Origin: Microbacteriaceae bacterium
Lineage (GTDB): Bacteria; Actinomycetota; Actinomycetes; Actinomycetales; Microbacteriaceae
Direction: 5' to 3'
Assembly (NCBI GenBank): GCA_014377425.1
Contig: JACMPQ010000018.1
Span: forward strand, 1-64,000
DNA length: 64,000 bases
Shown: in pieces, positions 16,664 to 24,938 of the stretch
Layout: every line of letters starts with the position of its first letter
How positions within the stretch are numbered: position 1 is the first letter of the stretch
Position numbers and translations under genes: made by a program
Notes under the pieces: model-generated
The model's input: the letters and a program-made list of their open reading frames with translations, nothing else
The model's database searches: none
What the model was told of the DNA's origin: nothing

Positions 16664-18877
16664 CTATGCGTGCTGTGCCTGCCGGGCATCCGATTCTGCT
16701 CGAAGCAGGTCGCTAACGGTTACCACGCCCTTCGAAAGCGAACTCAGCGGCGCGAGCTCTGAGTATGGATCAACTATGCCGATATTGCGGCGCCGCACAC
16801 TGGAAATAGCAGAAATCAGCACGAGAAGACCCAACAGCGTCCACATGATCGTCAGGGGCTGAAAAATGGTCCCCAGAATCACGAAGAATGATTTCGTTGA
16901 CTCCCACCGAGTGAGATCGTTCAGCGACACGTAAACTCCGGGAGCGCGTTTCACGTCCAGCCCACTCGGCCCGGACCCCGAAATTGTGTTGTTACTGACA
17001 CGAGACCCTTTGGCATCGCCAATCAATGTGATTGCGTGATTGGTTACGTGCTCGATTTTGTTGCGCTCCACGTCTGATCTACTCGTTCCGCGGAGATAAA
17101 TGCCGATTTGCCCACCGTCGACGATGTTGCTTGTCACCGTCGCATCCGTGACGCCGTCCCTCAAGGCAATTCCCTGGGTTACCGAGCCGGTGACAGTGTT
17201 TCCCACCACCGCAACCGTTCTGGTTCCCCCGGTGACCACAATTCCCCCGCGGTTATTCGCGATCGTGTTGCCCGAGATTGTCACGTTGATACCGTTGTTG
17301 ATCATGATGCCGTAGCGACCGTTGCTGGATGATCGTGAGTTGGAGATTCGGTTGTTGCCGAAGACATCGATCGAGGTCCCGACTGCACTTGGCCCGGTGG
17401 CGAGCGGCCGACCGTCTACCGCTATCCCGTTCCGCCCGTTTCCTGTAGCGGTCAACTGGTCAAAGACCACACCGCTTGTCGCCCGCGCCAGAGAGAACCC
17501 GTCTACACCGTTTTTAATTGCCGAGCTGTCGCTCACCTTGCTGTTGGTCACGTTGCGATGAAAGGTCATTCCGTTCACCAAGCTATTGCTCACTATGGAA
17601 TTTCGTACTTCCACCCCATTGGCGTTGGTAATGAACAAGCCGTAGGCATTCTTATCGAAAATCACGTTACTGATCAGAGCAGACACGTAGCTAAAACCGT
17701 TGAGGTCTGGCTCAAGCGACAGCGACCCAGCGCCGTCGCCGGCCGGGTAAATTTCACTCCCGTAAATCTTGGGGTTTATCGTCGCCGGGTCGTTGTCGGT
17801 CACAGCTCCCGGCGCCAACGCTGCCGGGGTCGCTGCGATCGCCCCGACAACGACTTTTCCATCTTTGCCCGTGGTCACAGTGCTTTTGGTTTCGCCGGGA
17901 AGAACCGTCCCGGTGAGGGAGACCCCGCCGGTGACGCCGGACCAAAATCCGAGATCGTGAAATTTGACGTTGGACAGGGCCGCATGGCCTCCAATTATCC
18001 GCACATACGCGCGACCGTCTGCTGTTTTGACATCGGGCGCGCCGGTACCGCGGTCCCAACTGGAAACCTCGACCGGCCTCTCTTTCGTACCCTCGATGGT
18101 GAGAGAACCGCCGATGGTAATAATCGACACAAAAGCGCGGGGCTCGCTGAGCAGCCGTATCACCAATCCAACGCCACTGCGCAGACTCAGGGTCGCTCCG
18201 CGCTCAATGATGATGCTCTCGGAGAGGATGTAGGAACCGTCGGGTTGACGAACGAAGGTGCGCGGTGACAGCAGGGTGAGATCACCGACGGTGTATTCCG
18301 CTGCCCGCGGCACGAGGACCAGGGTGTAAAAGTTGCCGGTAGCCATTCGATACGGAACGTGGTGACTTACCCCCGTCCATTCAGCGGCCTTGGCGACGGA
18401 TCGAACGCTGATCAGCCGTCGCTGCTCCGTGGCGACAAGGAGCGCCTCACTATGACCGTCTCCCGGATATTTGAGTCCCTCGGGCGAAGTCGTTGCTGGA
18501 GCGCTTGCCCGAACTGAAGGGGTGGGAGTGGGGCTAGCTGTCATCGGGAGCGGACTGGCCTTTTCACCCGGAGCCGGGGTCGCCGAAGTGCTGGGACTCG
18601 CTGCAGTGCTGGGACTCGCTGCGGTGCTGGGACTCGCTGCGGTGCTGGGATTTGCTGGGTCAGTGGGACCTGCTGGGTCAGTGGGATTTGCTGGGTCAGT
18701 GGGACCTGCTGGGCTCGGGGTCGCCGACGCGTCTGGGGTCGTGTTTGGCTCCACCGCCTCCGCAGCAAGCGGAATTCCAAAACCCAAGGAGACCACGATC
18801 AAAGCAGCGGCAGCCGCACGAAAAAGAGCGCCTCGATCGCGTCTTTCACGCCGACGACGGGGTTCGCAGGAAATCAC
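16664..18877 (-). CDS. Large secreted, C-terminally membrane-anchored parallel beta-helix protein
   Basis: A 737-residue protein. It has an N-terminal signal segment (about residues 19-41) and a 90-residue Pro/Ala/Thr/Ser linker built of TDPANP and PSTAAS repeats. Then come a domain containing GGSLTIEGTKERPVEVSSW and FHDLGFWSG, a long run of PbH1 beta-helix turns (NGIAVDG, YGIMINNGINVTISGN, RGGIVVTGG, IGIYLRGTS), a membrane helix near residue 680 and a cytoplasmic tail. The layout recalls AlgG-type mannuronan C5-epimerases and NosD-like proteins, but the DPHD catalytic motif of AlgG is not seen. GTG 18877 overlaps the GT2 stop (GTGA), so translation is coupled; an ATG 25 codons upstream is less likely. 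Probable partner of the GT2 synthase. Confidence 0.7.
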   Translation of the reverse strand: MISCEPRRRRERRDRGALFRAAAAALIVVSLGFGIPLAAEAVEPNTTPDASATPSPAGPTDPANPTDPAGPTDPANPSTAASPSTAASPSTAASPSTSATPAPGEKASPLPMTASPTPTPSVRASAPATTSPEGLKYPGDGHSEALLVATEQRRLISVRSVAKAAEWTGVSHHVPYRMATGNFYTLVLVPRAAEYTVGDLTLLSPRTFVRQPDGSYILSESIIIERGATLSLRSGVGLVIRLLSEPRAFVSIITIGGSLTIEGTKERPVEVSSWDRGTGAPDVKTADGRAYVRIIGGHAALSNVKFHDLGFWSGVTGGVSLTGTVLPGETKSTVTTGKDGKVVVGAIAATPAALAPGAVTDNDPATINPKIYGSEIYPAGDGAGSLSLEPDLNGFSYVSALISNVIFDKNAYGLFITNANGVEVRNSIVSNSLVNGMTFHRNVTNSKVSDSSAIKNGVDGFSLARATSGVVFDQLTATGNGRNGIAVDGRPLATGPSAVGTSIDVFGNNRISNSRSSSNGRYGIMINNGINVTISGNTIANNRGGIVVTGGTRTVAVVGNTVTGSVTQGIALRDGVTDATVTSNIVDGGQIGIYLRGTSRSDVERNKIEHVTNHAITLIGDAKGSRVSNNTISGSGPSGLDVKRAPGVYVSLNDLTRWESTKSFFVILGTIFQPLTIMWTLLGLLVLISAISSVRRRNIGIVDPYSELAPLSSLSKGVVTVSDLLRAESDARQAQHA
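18588..18713. repeat. In-frame 18-bp tandem repeats encoding the Pro-rich linker
   Basis: Seven contiguous 18-bp units of two related types (GTGCTGGGACTCGCTGCG and TCAGTGGGACCTGCTGGG on the plus strand) encode the six-residue units PSTAAS and TDPANP in the beta-helix protein. The unit length preserves frame, so copy number can change linker length without breaking the gene. Confidence 0.9.
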
Positions 18878-20211
18878 GACGCCTCTTCTACCGAAAGCGT
18901 TCTCGCCGTCTGTCCGTCGCCGCCGATGGAATCGTCTCGCCGAGTTAGCCAACCCTGTCGGTTCATCGTGAAGAACGCATAAACCTTGATCGGAAGCGCG
19001 ATCAGAATCACAGTGAAGGCCACGACGGGAAGCAAAAATATTTCTAGGGGATAGCGACGAAGATGCGAAAAACCGCGGATTCCGCGAGCGATCAACAACC
19101 AGGCAATTGCCACAAAAAAACCCAGCCCCGAAATCTGAAGTCGACTAAAGATGAGATATCCTAGTGTCAGGGTCATTGTCACCGGCGTCAGCAGGATCTG
19201 GAGGACAGTGATCTTGGTGACGAACGGGACTCGCCACAACCAGCCGCGCGCAATAGCCGTGATGTAGCAGCGGTACGAATTTCGGCTCCAGCGGATTCGT
19301 TGCATGACAAACGCACGGAACGTCGCGGGAAACATCGATATGGCATGGGCCGATGACTGGTGCACTGTTTTGTACCCAGAAGCAAGCACCAACCAGGTGA
19401 GTCGCCCATCGTCTCCGGCAATGCAGCGGCGTCCGAAGAAGAACTCGTTTTCGAGGTGTTCCAACACCGGCAGCACAGCCAACCTGCGATAAACCGCAGT
19501 GCGACCGGAAATACAGGGCACGGCCCCCGCCCGACCCATTGCTGGAACGTAATCGTAGTAGCGAAGATTGACGAGCCAATCAGCGATGCGGCGCCAAATA
19601 CTGCTCTCACGTTGATAGACATTCTGTTGGGTGCTGACGCCACCCACCATCGGGTCAATAAACGGCATCTGCACGTTAGTGAGCAGTTCTGAATCCCACG
19701 CGGTGTCAGAGTCAACCAGAATCAAAAGTTCATACTTGGCCGCGCGGATGCCAACCCCAAGAGCCGAACGTTTGCCCGCGTGGTGGAAGAGGATGGGCGT
19801 GATCCGAGAATCACCCAGCGCTTGAATTCGCAGATAGCTTTCTAGATCGGCTACGTCGAGCACGATGATGATTTCGTCGGGATTTTGATTGCGCCACGTC
19901 TCCAGGCAACGCATCAAAATATCCGGGTCCTCGTGAAAGGAAGGCACAACGACGGAGGTGGTGGTGCGGAAATCACTTCGAATCGGGCGGGCTAGACGGG
20001 AGAGAATCACACGGTAAAGCCACAGCGACCAAACAATGGTTCCGGCGATTGCCAAGGGGAAAAACGCGACCATCGCCGAAAGAAAGTCGCCGACAAATGA
20101 CCAACTAAATGGTGTATTCACGGGATCGGCCAAATACACGAGGGAAACCATAGGAATCGAACGGGTCCTTGTCTTGGCGATACGGGAGGCAGTTCGAATG
20201 ATCCCCCTCAT
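18874..20211 (-). CDS. Membrane GT2 polysaccharide synthase (hyaluronan synthase/NodC type)
   Basis: A processive family-2 glycosyltransferase of about 445 residues. There is an N-terminal membrane helix pair, then the cytoplasmic GT-A domain with VVVPSFHEDPDILMRCLE, VDSDTAWD (the DxD metal site), CISGRTAVYRR, GDDGRLTWLVLASGY (catalytic base region) and QRIRWSRNSYR (the QxxRW acceptor motif). Four C-terminal membrane helices follow. QxxRW plus GDD is diagnostic for synthases that polymerise and extrude a glycan. The start is uncertain: ATG 20211 is given, 20304 and 20151 are in frame, and none has a good ribosome-binding site. Its stop overlaps the next gene's GTG. No PilZ domain is seen. The polymer made is unknown. 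Confidence 0.85.
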   Translation of the reverse strand: MRGIIRTASRIAKTRTRSIPMVSLVYLADPVNTPFSWSFVGDFLSAMVAFFPLAIAGTIVWSLWLYRVILSRLARPIRSDFRTTTSVVVPSFHEDPDILMRCLETWRNQNPDEIIIVLDVADLESYLRIQALGDSRITPILFHHAGKRSALGVGIRAAKYELLILVDSDTAWDSELLTNVQMPFIDPMVGGVSTQQNVYQRESSIWRRIADWLVNLRYYDYVPAMGRAGAVPCISGRTAVYRRLAVLPVLEHLENEFFFGRRCIAGDDGRLTWLVLASGYKTVHQSSAHAISMFPATFRAFVMQRIRWSRNSYRCYITAIARGWLWRVPFVTKITVLQILLTPVTMTLTLGYLIFSRLQISGLGFFVAIAWLLIARGIRGFSHLRRYPLEIFLLPVVAFTVILIALPIKVYAFFTMNRQGWLTRRDDSIGGDGQTARTLSVEEAS

Positions 20212-20460
20212 TCGTTTGAACCGAGTAGCTCCGCAAAGTACCCCTAAATTGGGCCCATTCACGTCAACCCCACGGCTCTGGCACGAGTATATGTACCCCG
20301 ACATGGCACCGTCAATTAGCTGAATTTCGATCAATTCATTATTGAAAAATAGGGAAATTATCAGCAAATTATCTAACTTTGCCTAAGCACCTCCCAGCAA
20401 AGATCAGCTATTTTCTTCGACCCCGAAGTCCTCGCATAAAGGAACGGCCCAAACAGAGAA

Positions 20461-20511
20461 AGGCCCACACTAAGGCAAGGTCCGCGCTAAGGCATGGCCC
20501 GCGCTGAGAAA
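20461..20511. repeat. Degenerate 17-bp tandem repeat
   Basis: Three contiguous 17-bp units of the form AGGTCCGCGCTAAGGCA with substitutions, and a weaker fourth unit just upstream. They are non-coding and have no spacers. They lie next to the tRNA-Ala remnant. Confidence 0.6.
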
Positions 20512-20521
20512 TAGCCAGGGC

Positions 20522-20600
20522 AAAAAATCCCCGTAATCATGATGATCCCGGAGGTTACTTATGGATACAAGGGGATTCAAATCCCTGACCCTCTGTCTGA
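20522..20600 (-). pseudogene. Diverged duplicate of the tRNA-Ala(GGC) 3' end and its terminator
   Basis: This stretch aligns without gaps to 28963-29041, the 3' half of the intact tRNA-Ala gene plus its downstream terminator, with about 17 differences over the best 75 bases. The T-arm (AGGGATTTGAATCCCCT on the minus strand) and acceptor strand are recognisable, and a hairpin followed by TTTTTT remains. The D-arm and anticodon arm are absent. It has the same orientation as the intact tRNA and lies 8,441 bp away on its 3' side, as expected for the distal attachment site of an element that integrated into the tRNA 3' end. Confidence 0.75.
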
Positions 20601-21194
20601 CGTTAGTGAAAATGCGAGACTGCTTTTGGCGCGAGTTTTCCATATTTTTGCTGGTGAGTAGGCCCCATAGGAACAGTCCTCCGCTATTCGAAATTCGCGT
20701 TTTTTTGCATCACTTGATGCTCAAAGCGTGACTAAATCGTTAACGGCTGGCCCCCGAAGTAGCATCAGCCCTGCCGCACACATTGTGTGTCCCGCCGTGC
20801 AGCCGATCGTCGCATCAAAGACATCCGTGCCGTCGCGAACACTGCTGTCGGGGACGGATGCCTGATCAAGCCGATGCTGTTGCCTCGCGATGGTTGACGA
20901 AGGTAACGGCTCCGAAAACGCCACAAACGGCTACCCGCTTCATTGCATTCTGCCGCGCTAGATAACTGAACACTAGGTACGGCACGTGGCCCTCGGCAAA
21001 CCCAAGGGGGGAAAGTTTCACAGCGGAAACAGTCGTAATGGATTATGGCGTTTCATCAGGAAATCTTGCGCAGGAACGCCTACGCGCACAAAAATCCTGC
21101 AAATCATCCGGAGTATAAGAAATAAAGCGTCGCTCCCATGGCAAGTGACGCAACCGGCCAGACTGTCGCACCGCTCGCAGTCGCCCAGCGCCGA

Positions 21195-21752
21195 TCAGAC
21201 TCCGAACAGCACCTCGACGGCGACCGCGACGACGAGCACAGCGCCGAGTGCGAGCGGAAGCGTGTCCCATCGGCTCACTACCTGATCTGTGGTCGGAGCG
21301 GCGGCCACCCGCACGCTCTCCAGAAGCTCGGCGCTCGCGTTGAAGTGATTTGTCGGGCGAGTACGTCGATCGAAGTTGCTCGCCACGTTACCGACCGGGC
21401 GAGGCGCCGGTACCCCGACTGCTGTGACGATGCGGCCCGCGTCGAGCTCGAAGGCGAGCCCGATCCGTTGACGGACACTGTCTACCCGCGCCCAGGGCAG
21501 AACATGGGTGCGCCCAATGTTGACCACGACGGCTCGGTGTTCGTCGTAGTGAATCGACGGACGATACAGCGCAATCCACAGGACCCACACAATCAGGAGA
21601 GCTGGAACGAATTCGAATGCGAACACCCGCCAGTCCCCACCCGCGACAGAAGCGGCAACAACAATCACCATGATCACTGCGCCGATCCAGAACACAAAAA
21701 CGGACGAGCCAGAACGCAGCGTGTACTCGCCCGCGCGTTGCTTACGCGGCAT
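21195..21752 (-). CDS. Bacterial PH-domain membrane protein
   Basis: A 185-residue protein starting [17 protein letters not shown], with two membrane helices (about residues 18-60) followed by a small beta-rich domain ([33 protein letters not shown]) of the bacterial PH (bPH_6) type. A further hydrophobic helix lies at the extreme C-terminus. Such proteins are common in actinobacteria and their function is unknown. ATG 21752 overlaps the end of the upstream ATPase gene by 11 bp, so it is the last gene of the peptide transporter operon. Whether it acts with the transporter is not known. Confidence 0.75.
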   Translation of the reverse strand: MPRKQRAGEYTLRSGSSVFVFWIGAVIMVIVVAASVAGGDWRVFAFEFVPALLIVWVLWIALYRPSIHYDEHRAVVVNIGRTHVLPWARVDSVRQRIGLAFELDAGRIVTAVGVPAPRPVGNVASNFDRRTRPTNHFNASAELLESVRVAAAPTTDQVVSRWDTLPLALGAVLVVAVAVEVLFGV

Positions 21753-22773
21753 CCCTGGTTGCGTTCTCCGGGTTGGTGTTTTCAGGGTTGGTGTTTTCAG
21801 GGAAGTGGCAGGCCGCGAGTCCGGCACCACCCTTCTTCTCAAGGGGCGGCGGCATCGTGGCGCAAATGTCTTGGGCCTTCCAGCACCGAGTACGGAAGGG
21901 ACAGCCCGACGGCGGGTTGATCGGGGACGGCACATCACCGGTCAGCCTGATCCGCTCGCGACGACCGCCGGCTATCACCTGTCCGATATCAGGAACCGCC
22001 GACAAAAGAGCCTTCGTATATGGGTGTTTTGGAGACATGTACAGCTGTTCACGGGGAGCCTTCTCGACGATCTTGCCCAGATACATAACCGCGATTTCGG
22101 GACAGAAGTGCCTGACGATCGCAAGGTCGTGTGCGATGAACAAAAAGGCGATATTGAATTCTTTTTGCAGATCCTGCATGAGGTTAATGACCTGCGCCTG
22201 GATAGACACGTCGAGAGCCGACACCGGCTCATCCGCGACGAGCAGCTTCGGCTGGAGGGTGAGCGCACGGGCAATCCCGATTCGCTGCCGTTGGCCTCCC
22301 GAGAACTCGTGTGGGTAACGGTTGTAGTGCTCAGGGCTGAGCCCGACAATCTCGAGTAGCTCCTGCACCCGAGCGAGCCGCTTATTCTTCGGCACCAGGT
22401 TGTGGATCTCGAGTGGAGCACCGATGATCGAACCGACCGTATGGCGCGGGTTTAGCGAGGTGTATGGGTCCTGAAAAATCATCTGAATATCGCGGCGCAG
22501 TGGCCGCAGTTCGCGAGGACTTGCATTCGCGATGTCCTGGCCCTCGAATAAAATCTGTCCACTGGTCGGCCGCTGTAGTCGGGTGACGAGACGTCCGGTT
22601 GTCGTCTTGCCACAGCCGGATTCCCCAACCAGACCGAGGGACTGGCCAGCCTCAAGGGTGAACGAGATGTTATCCACTGCCTTGACGTGGCCGAGCGTAC
22701 GAGAAACGATGCCTCGCGACCTGACGGGAAAGTGCATGACCAGGTCACGCACATCGAGCAGCGGAGCCGCCAT
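21742..22773 (-). CDS. Peptide ABC transporter ATPase, DppF/OppF type
   Basis: A 343-residue ATPase with Walker [10 protein letters not shown], signature [15 protein letters not shown], Walker [13 protein letters not shown] and the C-terminal iron-sulphur-type cysteine cluster of this family ([16 protein letters not shown]). The last residues are a short repeat ([13 protein letters not shown]) encoded by a 15-bp tandem repeat at 21770-21799. ATG 22773 overlaps the stop of the partner ATPase (ATGA), so the two are translationally coupled. Together they drive peptide uptake through the permeases encoded upstream. Confidence 0.93.
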   Translation of the reverse strand: MAAPLLDVRDLVMHFPVRSRGIVSRTLGHVKAVDNISFTLEAGQSLGLVGESGCGKTTTGRLVTRLQRPTSGQILFEGQDIANASPRELRPLRRDIQMIFQDPYTSLNPRHTVGSIIGAPLEIHNLVPKNKRLARVQELLEIVGLSPEHYNRYPHEFSGGQRQRIGIARALTLQPKLLVADEPVSALDVSIQAQVINLMQDLQKEFNIAFLFIAHDLAIVRHFCPEIAVMYLGKIVEKAPREQLYMSPKHPYTKALLSAVPDIGQVIAGGRRERIRLTGDVPSPINPPSGCPFRTRCWKAQDICATMPPPLEKKGGAGLAACHFPENTNPENTNPENATRDAA

Positions 22774-23804
22774 CAGAGCACTCCTGCTTCGGCAGAGTCT
22801 GAATACATAATTGACGTGTCCTCTAAGTGGCATCGTTTGGAATGACCGAGCTCAATCGGCAGTAACTTGGGCAATTCATGGGCACAGCGATTACCGGCGA
22901 CGCGCTCGGAGAACTCGCAACGACCGAAGAATGCGCATCCGCTCGGCGGGTTGACGAGGCTCGGAGGGCTACCAGGGATCGGCCGAAGTGGCTTATCAAC
23001 CGATGCCGTGACGTCAGGCACAGACTGGATGAGGCCCCAAGTGTAGGGCATCGACGGCTTGGTCAGTAGAGCTCGCGCCGTGCCGTACTCGACCGCGCGG
23101 CCGGCGTACATAACTAAAACGTCATCCGCGACTTCGGCAATCACGCCGAGATCGTGGGTGATCATGATGAGGGCAGTGTCGAACTCCCGTTGCAGGTCTT
23201 GCAGGAGATCGAGAATCTGGGCCTGCACCGTCACATCGAGTGCTGTCGTCGGCTCGTCGGCGATGAGCAGTGTCGGGTCGTTGATCAGGGCCATAGCAAT
23301 CATGACCCGCTGGCGCATGCCACCCGAAAACTGGTGTGGGTAGTCATCCACCCGGCGGTCTGGTTGAGGGATGCCGACCCTCGCCAGCATTTCGATCGTG
23401 CGAGCCCGCGCTGCCCGCTTGGTCACCCGGTTGTGCGCTCGATACGCCTCGGCGATCTGGTCACCGACCCGGTAGTACGGGTGCAGAGCAGAGAGCGGAT
23501 CCTGAAAGATCATTGCGACGTCTTTGCCGCGTTTCAGCCGCATTTCTTTGTCTGAAAGCTGGAGCAAGTCGATGCCGTCCAGCCAGATCTGGCCGCTGAC
23601 AACAGCATTGTTGTAGTGGTGCAGTCCGAGGATTGCCGACGACGAGACTGATTTGCCCGACCCGGATTCGCCCACGATACCGAGCGTCTTGCCCCGTTCG
23701 AGGGTGTAGGTCAAGTTCTCGGTGGCGTGCACAATGCCATCAGAAGTGGGGAAGTTGACTGTCAGTGCCTCAACCGAAAGGAAGGGTTTGCTGTTCTGGG
23801 TCAC
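22773..23804 (-). CDS. Peptide ABC transporter ATPase, DppD/OppD type
   Basis: A 343-residue ATPase with Walker [10 protein letters not shown], signature [15 protein letters not shown], Walker [13 protein letters not shown], the switch [13 protein letters not shown], and the C-terminal peptide-transporter domain containing [15 protein letters not shown], a cysteine-bearing segment typical of DppD. The start is 10 bp after the stop of the upstream permease. It is one of two ATPases of the importer and pairs with the downstream DppF-type subunit. Confidence 0.93.
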   Translation of the reverse strand: MTQNSKPFLSVEALTVNFPTSDGIVHATENLTYTLERGKTLGIVGESGSGKSVSSSAILGLHHYNNAVVSGQIWLDGIDLLQLSDKEMRLKRGKDVAMIFQDPLSALHPYYRVGDQIAEAYRAHNRVTKRAARARTIEMLARVGIPQPDRRVDDYPHQFSGGMRQRVMIAMALINDPTLLIADEPTTALDVTVQAQILDLLQDLQREFDTALIMITHDLGVIAEVADDVLVMYAGRAVEYGTARALLTKPSMPYTWGLIQSVPDVTASVDKPLRPIPGSPPSLVNPPSGCAFFGRCEFSERVAGNRCAHELPKLLPIELGHSKRCHLEDTSIMYSDSAEAGVL

Positions 23805-23814
23805 TGGATAAATC

Positions 23815-24840
23815 CTAACGAAGCCGCACGCGTGGATCGACGTATGCGTAAAGCACGTCGACGATGATGTTCATTGCGATAACGGCGGCACCGGCCACGA
23901 TCACCAGGCCGATGAGCACCGGGAGGTCGGAATTTCGAGCAGAGGTTACCGCTAGAAGCCCAAGTCCCTGATAGTTGAAGACCGACTCGGTGATGACCGC
24001 TCCACCCAGCAGCGCCGCAAAATCGAGGCCGGCGAGCGAAATCAGTGGGGTGAGCGCTGCGCGCAGCCCGTGCCTGAACAACACAACTCGAGTTCGCAGC
24101 CCCTTCGCGCGTGCCGTTCGGATGTAGTCCTCCGAGAGCGATTCCAGAACAAATGCTCGCGTGATCCGCACATAGGCGGCCATATAGAAAAGCGCGAGCG
24201 TAAGCGATGGCAAGAGCAGGCTACTGAACCAGCCCGCCACTCCCCCGTCGGCAATCGACACATAGGTTGGGTACGGCACCAGGCGCCACTTGATTGCCAC
24301 AAATTGGAGCAGGAATGTTCCGATGAAAAAAGTAGGCAACGCATAGACCACGAGCGTCACCCCGACAGTAATTCGATCGAGCAGTTTGCCCTTGAATACC
24401 GCCGCGATCACCCCGAACAGCACTCCGAAGAAAATCCACAGTATGAACGAGTAGAGGGCAAGAGAAATTGTCACGGGGGCGTACTTGACTATGTCGGCAT
24501 TGACGGTCGACGCATCGTGCTGTGAATACCCGAGGCAGGGGGCAGCACAGTGGATGACGAGGTCAGGATTACTTTTCTCCAAAGCCGCACGATACGCGTC
24601 GTTGACCGGGTAGTCGCGTCCGACAACAAGGCCCTTCATGAACAGCCCGAACTGCTGGGAAATCGGCTGGTCGTAGCCGTAGACCTTCGTGACCTGCTTG
24701 AGCTTCTCTGGCGTGCAGAACTTGCCACAGACATCTTTTGCTGGATTGCCGGCCGCAAAAAATAGCACGAACACGACAAGGACCATTGCCAGCAGCATGA
24801 CGATGCCGATGAGTGTTCGGCGGACAGCGAATGCGATCAC
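23815..24840 (-). CDS. Peptide ABC transporter permease, DppB/OppB type
   Basis: A 341-residue permease with six predicted membrane helices. A large extracytoplasmic loop after helix 1 contains four cysteines (KDVCGKFCTPEKLK and VIHCAAPCLG), and there is a cytoplasmic EAA-like segment (SEDYIRTARAKGLR), which is the hallmark of the OppB/DppB family. A longer first loop than usual is a mild peculiarity. It is cotranscribed with the binding protein, 98 bp upstream, and the ATPases downstream. Confidence 0.92.
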   Translation of the reverse strand: MIAFAVRRTLIGIVMLLAMVLVVFVLFFAAGNPAKDVCGKFCTPEKLKQVTKVYGYDQPISQQFGLFMKGLVVGRDYPVNDAYRAALEKSNPDLVIHCAAPCLGYSQHDASTVNADIVKYAPVTISLALYSFILWIFFGVLFGVIAAVFKGKLLDRITVGVTLVVYALPTFFIGTFLLQFVAIKWRLVPYPTYVSIADGGVAGWFSSLLLPSLTLALFYMAAYVRITRAFVLESLSEDYIRTARAKGLRTRVVLFRHGLRAALTPLISLAGLDFAALLGGAVITESVFNYQGLGLLAVTSARNSDLPVLIGLVIVAGAAVIAMNIIVDVLYAYVDPRVRLR

Positions 24841-24938
24841 GTAAAAATTCTTCTCTGTTACAAGGAGGGAAGGGGTGAGCCACCCGGAAGGGGCCCACCC
24901 CCGTTCAATTTGGAGCTGTTTTACCTAACTCGTGCTGG

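Larger units (their letters stand above)
20212..21194. other. Long non-coding stretch between GT2 locus and peptide transporter operon
   Basis: About 980 bp without a convincing gene. It holds the promoter side of the GT2 gene, a degenerate 17-bp tandem repeat (20461-20511), and a diverged copy of the tRNA-Ala 3' end with its terminator (20522-20600). The rest, from 20600 to 21194, contains only short open frames of 60-70 codons on both strands that resemble nothing recognised. It could be decayed DNA left by an integration event. Confidence 0.6.

Noticed and set aside
20721-20965. Short open frames of 60-67 codons on both strands in the GT2-peptide operon gap
   Set aside because: No ribosome-binding site, no recognisable sequence pattern, and mutually overlapping frames; treated as non-coding.
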